Below are positions 17,395-26,016 of a stretch of DNA of 53,893 bases, one piece after another (position 1 is the first letter of the stretch; each line of letters starts with the position of its first letter). Where the stretch lies: contig SVCK01000156.1 in NCBI GenBank assembly GCA_015058375.1, forward strand, positions 1 to 53,893, given 5' to 3'. A program made the position numbers and the translations under genes. The notes below the pieces were generated by a model that saw only the letters and a list, made by a program, of their open reading frames with translations, did no database searches and was not told the origin of the DNA. The DNA comes from Clostridium sp. Its GTDB lineage: Bacteria > Bacillota > Clostridia > Clostridiales > Clostridiaceae.

Positions 17395-18370
17395 TGGCTA
17401 TAAAAAGAAATTAGATTCAATTTACAGTAAAATTCGCGAAGACGAAAATAATAAATTACGTGAAAGATTTAAAGAAATAGAAAAATTATATCCTGAAATC
17501 GTTGATATTGATAGTAACATAAAAAAATTATCGCTACATTTATCTCTTGCTATATTAAAATCAGCTGATCCAGATCAAACCATAAAAGAATATAAGGATA
17601 AAATAACTGATTTGAGAGCAGAAAAATGCGAGTTACTAGTATCTAAGGGATATTCTCCTGATTACTTATCTTTACACTATCAGTGCAATAGATGTAAAGA
17701 TACTGGCTTTATAGACAGAAATCCTTGTTCATGTTATAAGCAAAAGTTAATAAATTTATATTATGAAAATTCATTGTTAAAAGATATTATCAAAACTAAA
17801 AATTTTGATAATTTTGATATGTCATTATTTTCACCACATAAAATTGGTGATGAAAAATATTCTCCAAAAAAGAATATGGAAAATACTTTGAGTTTCATTT
17901 TGAAAGAATATCTTCCTAACTTTAACTCCACAACTACAAATTTATTATTTTATGGTAATCCTGGTAGTGGAAAAAGTTATCTATCATATTGTATAGCAAA
18001 AGCTTTACTTGATACAGGGCATTTAGTTATATATAAAACATCAGATGAATTAATAAATGATTTACGTAATATACGTTTTAATAATAATAAAAATCTTGAG
18101 GAATTATTAACGACATGCGATCTTCTTATCATTGATGATTTAGGTGCTGAACAACGCAATGATTTCTCAATAACAGAGTTATTTAATTTATTAAATAAAA
18201 GATTAATACATAATAAAAAAATGCTAATATCAACAAACCTTTCTCTTGCTGATATTACAAAACTTTATAGTGAACGTATATGTTCTAGATTGATAGGAGA
18301 TTTTAAACTTTGTAAGTTTTACTCTGAAGATATTAGAATAGCATTAAATCTTAAGAATAGCCGTTATTAA
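17387..18370 (+). CDS. DnaC/DnaI-like AAA+ helicase loader
   Basis: AAA+ ATPase of the DnaC/IstB type that probably loads the DnaB helicase encoded elsewhere in this window. The N-terminal 90 residues form a coiled coil; a zinc-binding cluster with Cys100, Cys103, Cys114 and Cys116 follows, as in Bacillus DnaI. Walker A GNPGSGKS is at 190-197, Walker B LLIIDDLG is about 50 residues later, and an SRLIGDF sensor-2 region is near the end. The start codon lies inside the end of the dnaD-like gene, a clear case of translational coupling. Confidence 0.88.
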   Translation: MINGYKKKLDSIYSKIREDENNKLRERFKEIEKLYPEIVDIDSNIKKLSLHLSLAILKSADPDQTIKEYKDKITDLRAEKCELLVSKGYSPDYLSLHYQCNRCKDTGFIDRNPCSCYKQKLINLYYENSLLKDIIKTKNFDNFDMSLFSPHKIGDEKYSPKKNMENTLSFILKEYLPNFNSTTTNLLFYGNPGSGKSYLSYCIAKALLDTGHLVIYKTSDELINDLRNIRFNNNKNLEELLTTCDLLIIDDLGAEQRNDFSITELFNLLNKRLIHNKKMLISTNLSLADITKLYSERICSRLIGDFKLCKFYSEDIRIALNLKNSRY

Positions 18371-18414
18371 AAAGATATATCTGGTATATTTTCTTAAAAC
18401 TTAAGTGTAAATTA

Positions 18415-18450
18415 AAAGCATAGGATTTTAAAGTCCTATGCTTTCTCTTT
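18415..18450 (+). terminator. Terminator of the dnaD-like/dnaC-like operon
   Basis: An 11-bp perfect stem AAAGCATAGGA/TCCTATGCTTT, then CTCTTTATTC. The T tract is interrupted, so efficiency may be moderate. Confidence 0.75.
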
Positions 18451-18496
18451 ATTCTCAATTTCTATTTTTATAATCATTTCTTATAATTCTCTGAAT

Positions 18497-18526
18497 ACAA
18501 AAAAAGCACCAAATAAATTGGTGCTT
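18497..18526 (-). terminator. Intrinsic terminator of the Glu-Val-Asp tRNA operon
   Basis: Leftward stem AAGCACCAA/TTGGTGCTT with a 5-base loop, followed by seven or more T residues, immediately after tRNA-Asp. Confidence 0.9.
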
Positions 18527-18529
18527 AAA

Positions 18530-18606
18530 TGGCGACTCAGAAGGGACTCGAACCCTCGACCCCCGGCGTGACAGGCCGGTACTCTAACCAACTGAGCTAC
18601 TAAGCC
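18530..18606 (-). tRNA. tRNA-Asp (anticodon GTC)
   Basis: A 77-nt cloverleaf with encoded CCA. The acceptor GGCTTAG pairs with CTGAGTC, and the anticodon stem CCGGC/GCCGG holds loop CTGTCAC. It is the last gene of a three-tRNA operon. Confidence 0.95.
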
Positions 18607-18612
18607 ATACTT

Positions 18613-18688
18613 TGGTGGGCACAACAGGGCTCGAACCTGTGACCCCCTGCTTGTAAGGCAGGTGCTCTCCCAGCTGAGCTATGCGCCC
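18613..18688 (-). tRNA. tRNA-Val (anticodon TAC)
   Basis: A 76-nt cloverleaf with encoded CCA. The acceptor GGGCGCA pairs with TGTGCCC, and the anticodon loop TTACAAG sits between CTGCC and CAGGG (last pair wobble-type). It is the middle gene of the operon. Confidence 0.95.
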
Positions 18689-18714
18689 AAAGTAATAAAA
18701 TAAATATTTAAAAA

Positions 18715-18789
18715 TGGTGACTCCTAGGGGAATCGAACCCCTGTTACCACCGTGAAAGGGTGGTGTCTTAACCGCTTGACCAAGGAGCC
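18715..18789 (-). tRNA. tRNA-Glu (anticodon TTC)
   Basis: A 75-nt cloverleaf with encoded CCA. The acceptor GGCTCCT pairs with AGGAGTC, and the anticodon loop CTTTCAC sits in stem CCACC/GGTGG. It is the first gene of the operon. Confidence 0.95.
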
Positions 18790-18840
18790 AAATTATCGTA
18801 ATCTTGTTTGCCACACTTAGTGGCGTTGACCACATAGACT

Positions 18841-18869
18841 ATAATACAGAATTTATTGAAAAGTGTCAA
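18841..18869 (-). promoter_or_regulatory. Sigma-A promoter of the tRNA operon
   Basis: On the minus strand a consensus TTGACA is followed after 17 bases by TATTAT, about 50 bases upstream of tRNA-Glu. Confidence 0.82.
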
Positions 18870-18933
18870 CATATTTTTTTATAATTTTTTATATTTTTTT
18901 GTTTTTTGTATATTTTTTTACCGACTACACCTC

Positions 18934-19494
18934 TTATACTCTAATTTCTTTCAAATTATTTATTGCTTCTTCATAAGATTCTATAAGTATTTTTTTTCTT
19001 CTTATTTCTTCATTTAATTTTTCAATTTGTTTTTTAGAAGCTAATATAAATGAATCATTCTGTATTGGTTGTATATTTATCGAATATCCTTCTCTTTTAA
19101 AATTTTGACCAAAAGCATTAATAATATATGGAGACTTTTTATTTATCATACAAATTATCTCTTTATTCCACACACCTCTTTTATTAACATTGTATTTATC
19201 TCTAAGTAAATTAAACTCTATTAATTCTCCATCAATTTCATCTTCCATACATTCCTTTAAATACTTATAAAAATATACCGATATACCTCTATTTAATTTT
19301 ATTTTTAAAAACTGTTTATTTTCTATTAAAAACTTATCAATTTCTCCTTCTTCTATGAGTTCTATATCATCATATTTATAATTTTTCAAACCTGTACCCG
19401 TAGGATAGTTTACAACTACATCAACATAGGTCATTCTTCTCACTTTAAATTCTCTTCCTTTATCTTCACTTTCTGAAATTATTTTTGCTTTCAA
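18934..19494 (-). CDS. Hypothetical protein with C-terminal coiled coil
   Basis: A soluble protein, about 186 residues. The N-terminal two thirds look beta-rich, and the last 40 residues (EKLNEEIRRKKILIESYEEA) form a coiled coil. The family is not recognised. The start is uncertain: a GTG four codons upstream overlaps the AGAGGTG ribosome site, so a TTG 9 bases beyond that site is preferred; with GTG the gene would begin at 19506. It lies just upstream of the tRNA operon on the same strand, with no terminator seen between. Confidence 0.6.
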   Translation of the reverse strand: MKAKIISESEDKGREFKVRRMTYVDVVVNYPTGTGLKNYKYDDIELIEEGEIDKFLIENKQFLKIKLNRGISVYFYKYLKECMEDEIDGELIEFNLLRDKYNVNKRGVWNKEIICMINKKSPYIINAFGQNFKREGYSINIQPIQNDSFILASKKQIEKLNEEIRRKKILIESYEEAINNLKEIRV

Positions 19495-19600
19495 CTCTAT
19501 ATACACCTCTTCTCTTTACTAGTATTATTCCTCTCTTTATTCGTTAATATTACTATGTTAAAATTTATTTATATTTATCAAAAAGGAGATTATTAATATT

Positions 19601-20836
19601 ATGATATATCATGAAATAATAATTGTAGGTGGTGGCGCATCAGGATTAATGGCAGCCATAATTGCCAAAGATCTTGGAAAAGATGTTGCTATAATAGAAG
19701 GAACTGATCGTATAGGAAAAAAAATTTTAACTACAGGAAATGGTAGATGTAATATTTCAAATTCTACTATTGCATTTCCTTATAAAAGTTATCAAAGTGA
19801 AAATAAAGATTTTTTCAATTTTTGCTTAAATAACTTTAATGTAGAAGATACTAAAAATCTATTTTTATCATTAGGTCTTCCTATTATAGAATTAGAAAAA
19901 GGAAAACTTTATCCACAATCTCTTCAAGCCTCATCAGTTGTGGATATTTTCAGATTTGCTTTAGCAGAAAAAGAAATTCCTTTATACACAAACTGCAAAA
20001 TAAAAAATATCCACAAGAAAAAAAATTTCACTTTATCCACAGATAATGAAGAATTTCCTTTATTCACATGTGGAAAATTAATTCTTGCTTGTGGTGGAAA
20101 ATCTGCTGTCAAAACAGGCTCTGATGGATCTGGTTATAAACTTGCGGAATCTTTAGGACATTCTATAATCAAGCCAACTCCAGGTATAGTTCAATTAAAG
20201 CTTAATTATCCTCATTTAAAAGCTCTATCTGGAATAAAATTTGATGGCACTGCACACTTACTTATAGACGATAACGAAATCAGACATGAAACAGGTGAAA
20301 TACTATTTACTGATTATGGTATATCAGGACCTCCTATATTACAATTATCATCTTTAGCCTCAAAAGCACTATTAAAAAATCAAAAAGTCGAGATAATTGT
20401 TGATATGATGCCTAATATGAGCTTTGAAGACGTTGATAACTTTATTCAAGGGCACTTAGCTATATTTTCTCATAGGAGCATTGTTGATGCTTTAACTGGC
20501 GTAATAAACAAAAAATTAATACCAACACTATTAAAAGATATTGGTATTAAAAATATACACATTCCTTGTTATGAATTAGATTGGAAATATAAGATTGCTT
20601 TATCCAAGCGATTAAAAAACTGGACATTTACTTGTATAGATACTAATGGCTTTAATAATGCCCAAGTAACTGTTGGTGGCGTAAATACAGAAGAAATTAA
20701 TCCAAAAACACTAGAGTCTAAAATAATAAAAAATCTATACTTCTGTGGTGAAATTTTAGATGTTACTGGCGATTGTGGTGGTTTTAATCTTCAATGGGCT
20801 TGGAGTTCTGGATTTTTAGTAGGGAATAGTATTTAA
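19601..20836 (+). CDS. BaiN/HI0933-like FAD-dependent oxidoreductase
   Basis: A cytoplasmic flavoprotein of 411 residues, the usual length of the HI0933/YhiN family. The dinucleotide-binding GGGASGLMA motif starts at residue 10, followed by GKKILTTGNGRCNISN, a family signature, and the C-terminal ATG-like FCGEILDVTGDCGGFNLQWAWSSG block that contacts FAD. One related protein, BaiN, acts in bile acid dehydroxylation, but most members have no known substrate. It is convergent with the thioesterase gene, four bases apart. Confidence 0.9.
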   Translation: MIYHEIIIVGGGASGLMAAIIAKDLGKDVAIIEGTDRIGKKILTTGNGRCNISNSTIAFPYKSYQSENKDFFNFCLNNFNVEDTKNLFLSLGLPIIELEKGKLYPQSLQASSVVDIFRFALAEKEIPLYTNCKIKNIHKKKNFTLSTDNEEFPLFTCGKLILACGGKSAVKTGSDGSGYKLAESLGHSIIKPTPGIVQLKLNYPHLKALSGIKFDGTAHLLIDDNEIRHETGEILFTDYGISGPPILQLSSLASKALLKNQKVEIIVDMMPNMSFEDVDNFIQGHLAIFSHRSIVDALTGVINKKLIPTLLKDIGIKNIHIPCYELDWKYKIALSKRLKNWTFTCIDTNGFNNAQVTVGGVNTEEINPKTLESKIIKNLYFCGEILDVTGDCGGFNLQWAWSSGFLVGNSI

Positions 20837-20852
20837 AATACTATTCCTTTTT
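20823..20852 (+). terminator. Terminator overlapping two convergent gene ends
   Basis: A 12-bp inverted repeat GGAATAGTATTT/AAATACTATTCC followed by TTTTT on the plus strand. It spans the last codons and stop of the flavoprotein gene and runs into the final codons of the thioesterase gene on the other strand. The minus-strand side lacks a T tract. Confidence 0.75.
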
Positions 20853-21590
20853 CCACTGCAATTCCAATTTACATACTTCTAATCCATTATTGTCTTTAAT
20901 TAAATGAGATGTTATTATTCTATCTTCCTCTTCTAATATAGTTGAACAAGACACTTTTATAGATTGTCCATACTTAGTTTCTTTTTCAAAAACAATCTTT
21001 AATCTTTCTAAAGAAAAATTCTTAACTATCGATAAAGGCACTGATTCAATTGCCCACTCTATATAATTTACATTATTAACATGATTATTAGAATCTATAT
21101 CTCTATATCTAATTTCATACTCTTTAACATTTTCTTCTTCCGATGCTACTCTAACATCCTCCATTTTAATATCCTCTTTTAAATCAACATCTACTCCATA
21201 CAATTCATATTGGCCTTTAGGAATTCTTATTGCCTTTCTCTTAGCTGTATTAATCAAAAAGAATAAAGCCATTGCTTCTCCCATTACTTCACCTTCTGAA
21301 TTTTTCATTACATAACTTCTGTATGCATAAAACTTCTTAAATCCACAAGCTTTTGTTGTAATACTTATCTTATCTCTATACATAGGATATTTATAAATCT
21401 TTATATCATATTTATAGAAAACCCAAGCAATATTTTTCTCCTTAAGTGCATCTATCGTATCTCCTAAATTTTCAAAATGATTTGCACCTATATCGCAAAA
21501 AAAGTTTATTATAGAAGATATCTTACATCTTAACTTAACATCAACATCATTGTAATTTATATCATACATTTTTGTATATTCATTTTTCAT
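20841..21590 (-). CDS. Acyl-ACP thioesterase (FatA/FatB type)
   Basis: Releases free fatty acids from acyl carrier protein. This is a double hot-dog protein of 249 residues. The catalytic region shows the plant-like RDIDSNNHVNNVNYIEW motif, with Asn and His of the active site. AGGTGGGG precedes the ATG. Short-chain-specific members are common in anaerobes; chain specificity cannot be read here. It is a separate leftward unit downstream of a DUF1858 gene terminator. Confidence 0.9.
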   Translation of the reverse strand: MKNEYTKMYDINYNDVDVKLRCKISSIINFFCDIGANHFENLGDTIDALKEKNIAWVFYKYDIKIYKYPMYRDKISITTKACGFKKFYAYRSYVMKNSEGEVMGEAMALFFLINTAKRKAIRIPKGQYELYGVDVDLKEDIKMEDVRVASEEENVKEYEIRYRDIDSNNHVNNVNYIEWAIESVPLSIVKNFSLERLKIVFEKETKYGQSIKVSCSTILEEEDRIITSHLIKDNNGLEVCKLELQWKKE

Positions 21591-21610
21591 AACCCCACCT
21601 CTTAGACGTA

Positions 21611-21638
21611 AAAAAAGATGAGCAAAAGCTCATCTTTT
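21611..21638 (-). terminator. Intrinsic terminator of the DUF1858 gene
   Basis: Leftward perfect stem AAAAGATGAGC/GCTCATCTTTT with a four-base loop, continuing into T residues, directly after the stop codon. Confidence 0.9.
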
Positions 21639-21639
21639 A

Positions 21640-21822
21640 CTATTTATTTAAAGCCTTTATCAACTCATCTAAATTAAGTCCATGTACCATAGCAGCTTCC
21701 TCTAGAGTTTCAGCTTGAGCTGATGGACATCCAACACATCCCATTCCAAAGCTCATTAATATTTCAGCTTTAGTAGGATCTGCCTTAACTACTTCTCCAA
21801 TAGTCATTTCCTTAGTTATCAT
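21640..21822 (-). CDS. DUF1858 small protein
   Basis: A 60-residue protein: [16 protein letters not shown], then [10 protein letters not shown] with two cysteines, matching the DUF1858 domain, a small helical module often linked to hybrid-cluster or redox proteins. Its role is unknown; the CxxC suggests metal or thiol chemistry. An ATG 13 codons upstream is rejected: AGAGGTG lies at proper spacing (6 bases) before the chosen ATG. It is downstream of purA, 90 bases apart. Confidence 0.85.
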   Translation of the reverse strand: MITKEMTIGEVVKADPTKAEILMSFGMGCVGCPSAQAETLEEAAMVHGLNLDELIKALNK

Positions 21823-21911
21823 AAATTTCACCTCTTTACTTACTTCAAATTTATTGTTCATAAAAAAATTATATTTTATTAAACAATTAATGTCAAGTAA
21901 ATTACTCGGAT

Positions 21912-23219
<1,308 letters not shown>

Positions 23220-23233
23220 TTATCTCATCTTTC

Positions 23234-23262
23234 ATACTAGCAAAGACAATGTCATAGGTCAA
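23234..23262 (-). promoter_or_regulatory. Sigma-A promoter of purA
   Basis: On the minus strand TTGACC is followed after 17 bases by TAGTAT, about 36 bases upstream of the purA start. It leaves a leader of about 30 bases. Confidence 0.68.
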
Positions 23263-23281
23263 TAAAAACTCGAATATTTTT

Positions 23282-23310
23282 TTGCAAATACTCAACATAA
23301 TTCGTATAAT
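23282..23310 (+). promoter_or_regulatory. Sigma-A promoter of the malic enzyme gene
   Basis: TTGCAA, a 17-base spacer and TATAAT, 38 bases upstream of the ATG and back to back with the purA promoter. Confidence 0.7.
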
Positions 23311-23347
23311 ATAATTAATTGTTAAATTTAAAAAAAGGAGTGATCTA

Positions 23348-24520
23348 ATGACTATTTATGAAGAAGCTTTGCAATATCATGCTGAGTTAAAAGGTAAATT
23401 AGAAATGAAATCAAGATCTACTATCAATAATGCCAAAGACTTAAGTTTAGCATATACACCAGGAGTTGCTGAACCATGTAGAGAAATACATAAAGACGCA
23501 TCTAAATCCTATCTATACACAAGAAAATGGAATACAGTTGCTGTTATATCTGATGGTACTGCCGTTCTTGGACTTGGTGATATTGGTCCATTAGCAGCAA
23601 TGCCTGTAATGGAAGGTAAATGTGTTCTTTTTAAAGAATTTGCAAATGTAGATGCAATTCCTATAGTATTAGATACTAAAGATACTGATGAAATTGTAAA
23701 TACTATAGCTGCTATTGCACCTTCTTTTGGTGGAATAAATCTAGAAGACATAGCTGCTCCAAGATGTTTTGAAATAGAAAGAAGATTAAAAGAAAAATTA
23801 GATATACCGGTTTTCCACGATGATCAACATGGTACTGCAATAGTTGTTCTTGCTGGAATATTAAATGCCTTAAAAATAGTAAAGAAAGAGTTAAAATCAT
23901 TAAAAGTTGTTATTAATGGTGCTGGTTCTGCTGGTTCTGCTATATGTAAACTTCTTCTTTCTTCTGGAGTTTCTAATATTGTAATGTGTGACATTAACGG
24001 AGTAATTCATAAATGTGCTGAACTTGCTAACGATTCTTTAAAAGAACTAGCTCAAATAACTAATCCAAATAACGAAACAGGAACATTAAAAGATGCAATT
24101 AGAAATGCGGACGTATTTATAGGAGTTTCTGCTCCTAATCTAGTAACTAAAGAAATGGTTAAAACTATGAATTCTGATGCTATAATTTTTGCCATGGCAA
24201 ATCCAACTCCTGAAATATTCCCAGAAGACGCTAAAGAAGCTGGTGCAAGAGTAGTAGGTTCTGGACGTTCTGATTATCCAAATCAAATTAACAATGTCCT
24301 TGCATTCCCTGGCATATTTAGAGGAGCATTAGATGCTCATGCTACTGAGATTAACGAGAAAATGAAAGTAGCTGCTGCATATGCTATAGCTAATGCTATA
24401 GATGAACAAGAGCTTTCAGAAGATAATATAATTCCAAAAGCTTTTGATTCAAAAGTGCAAAAAATGGTTGCTGAAGCTGTAAAAAAGGCTGCTATTGAAA
24501 GCAACGTTACAAAATATTAA
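23348..24520 (+). CDS. Malic enzyme (oxaloacetate-decarboxylating malate dehydrogenase)
   Basis: Converts malate to pyruvate and CO2 with reduction of NAD(P)+. It is the short bacterial type, 390 residues. The N-terminal malic domain includes SLAYTPGVAEPCREI, the general-acid Tyr, and the metal site DDQHGTA; the nucleotide domain has VINGAGSAG. Which cofactor is used cannot be decided. AAAGGAG precedes the ATG. It is monocistronic, between its own promoter and terminator. Confidence 0.95.
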   Translation: MTIYEEALQYHAELKGKLEMKSRSTINNAKDLSLAYTPGVAEPCREIHKDASKSYLYTRKWNTVAVISDGTAVLGLGDIGPLAAMPVMEGKCVLFKEFANVDAIPIVLDTKDTDEIVNTIAAIAPSFGGINLEDIAAPRCFEIERRLKEKLDIPVFHDDQHGTAIVVLAGILNALKIVKKELKSLKVVINGAGSAGSAICKLLLSSGVSNIVMCDINGVIHKCAELANDSLKELAQITNPNNETGTLKDAIRNADVFIGVSAPNLVTKEMVKTMNSDAIIFAMANPTPEIFPEDAKEAGARVVGSGRSDYPNQINNVLAFPGIFRGALDAHATEINEKMKVAAAYAIANAIDEQELSEDNIIPKAFDSKVQKMVAEAVKKAAIESNVTKY

Positions 24521-24532
24521 TTTTAACATATC

Positions 24533-24576
24533 AAAAAAACTCAGGACTTATTAAAAAATAAGCTCTGAGTTTTTTA
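24533..24576 (+). terminator. Terminator of the malic enzyme gene
   Basis: The stem AAAACTCAG...CTTATT pairs with AATAAG...CTGAGTTTT with two mismatched bases, followed by TTTTTTATTT. A-rich flanks may make it work from the other side too. Confidence 0.82.
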
Positions 24577-24596
24577 TTTATACCTGCTTATCATAT

Positions 24597-24648
24597 AAAA
24601 AAAGACAGTACATAGAATTGATTTTACACAAATCTTCCTACTGTCTTT
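24597..24648 (-). terminator. Intrinsic terminator of dnaB
   Basis: Leftward stem AAAGACAGTA/TACTGTCTTT with a long loop, then TTTTTTT, about 20 bases after the dnaB stop codon. Confidence 0.8.
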
Positions 24649-24666
24649 ATTTGATAAATTCATTTA

Positions 24667-26001
24667 TTAATCAGTATGAACAACTTCTAAATCACCAAAT
24701 TTACTGAATTGTCCTAACCACGCCATCTTAACAGTTCCAACCGGACCATTTCTTTGCTTTGCAATTATACATTCAGCAATCCCTCTGTCTTCTGATTCTT
24801 TATTATAATATTCATCTCTATATAAAAACATTACAACGTCAGCATCCTGCTCTATTGAACCTGATTCTCTCAAATCAGAAAGCATAGGTCTATGATCTGC
24901 TCTTTGCTCTGGTGCACGTGATAATTGCGACAAAGCAATAACTGGGCACTGCATTTCTTTAGCTAAAGCCTTTATAGATCTTGAAATTTCAGATACTTCT
25001 TGTTGTCTATTTTCAGACGATGAACCAGACATTAACTGAAGATAATCTATTAAAATCAAATCTATACCATATTCCATCTTCAACTTTCTACACTTAGATC
25101 TCATTTCCATAACAGATACTCCAGCAGTATCATCTATATATATTTTAGCTTTTGATAATGGTCCTGTAGCTCTAGCAATATTTTCCCAATCTTGATCTTC
25201 TAATGTCCCTGTTCTAAGCTTAAGCATATCTACATTAGCCTCAGAGCACAATAACTTATATGCTAATTGCTCCTTTGACATTTCCAAAGAAAATATAACT
25301 ACACTTTTTCCTTCCCTTAACGCAGCATTTTCTGCAATATTTAGTGCAAAAGTTGTTTTTCCCATAGAAGGTCTAGCTGCAATTAAAACCATATCGCCCT
25401 TTTGAAATCCTGAAGTTTTAGCATCTAAGTCTTTTATTCCCGAACCAACACCTGTAATTTCTCCTCTATTATTAAATAGCCTTTCAATTTCAAGAAATCC
25501 TCTTTCTAATACAACATTTAAAGGTTCAAAATCGCTACTAGTTCTTTTTTCAGCTATATCAAAAATTTTCTTTTCTGCCTTATCTAGAACATTTTCTACT
25601 TCACCTTGCTTATTATAGCTATCCTCAATTATAGAAGTAGATGCTTTTATTAATTTTCTTAATGTTGACTTTTCTTCTACTATTTTTATGTAAGATGATA
25701 AGTTCGCTATAGTTAGTACTGATGAACTTACTTCTGTAATATATGTAACGCCTCCAGCCTTCTCCAATAAATCATTTGATTTTAAATATTCAAGTAATGT
25801 TATTAAATCTACAGCTATGTCATTTTTAAACATTTCAAATATAGCTTTAAATATAATCTTATGTCCATCTCTATAAAAATCATTTTCTTCTAATTTTTCA
25901 GCTACTTGAACTATTGCACTTTTATCAATAATCATAGAACCAATTACAGACTGCTCTGCCTCAATGCTCTGTGGCAAACTTCTCATAACCGAATTTTCCA
26001 A
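24667..26001 (-). CDS. dnaB: Replicative DNA helicase DnaB (Bacillus DnaC)
   Basis: Hexameric 5'-3' helicase of the replication fork. The N-terminal domain (1-150) is followed by a RecA-like motor with Walker A ARPSMGKT at 209-216, Walker B LILIDYLQLM, and a late DLRESGSIEQDADVV motif. The length of 444 residues is normal. The start is a TTG 5 bases after GGAGGAG; the next in-frame ATG is four codons further. It is 15 bases downstream of lonC, so probably in the gdpP-rplI-lonC-dnaB transcript. No intein is present. Confidence 0.96.
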   Translation of the reverse strand: MENSVMRSLPQSIEAEQSVIGSMIIDKSAIVQVAEKLEENDFYRDGHKIIFKAIFEMFKNDIAVDLITLLEYLKSNDLLEKAGGVTYITEVSSSVLTIANLSSYIKIVEEKSTLRKLIKASTSIIEDSYNKQGEVENVLDKAEKKIFDIAEKRTSSDFEPLNVVLERGFLEIERLFNNRGEITGVGSGIKDLDAKTSGFQKGDMVLIAARPSMGKTTFALNIAENAALREGKSVVIFSLEMSKEQLAYKLLCSEANVDMLKLRTGTLEDQDWENIARATGPLSKAKIYIDDTAGVSVMEMRSKCRKLKMEYGIDLILIDYLQLMSGSSSENRQQEVSEISRSIKALAKEMQCPVIALSQLSRAPEQRADHRPMLSDLRESGSIEQDADVVMFLYRDEYYNKESEDRGIAECIIAKQRNGPVGTVKMAWLGQFSKFGDLEVVHTD

Positions 26002-26016
26002 AAAAACTCCTCCGTT

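Noticed and set aside
18584-18835. 83-codon leftward frame across the tRNA cluster
   Set aside because: Three full tRNA cloverleaf genes occupy the same bases; the frame is incidental.
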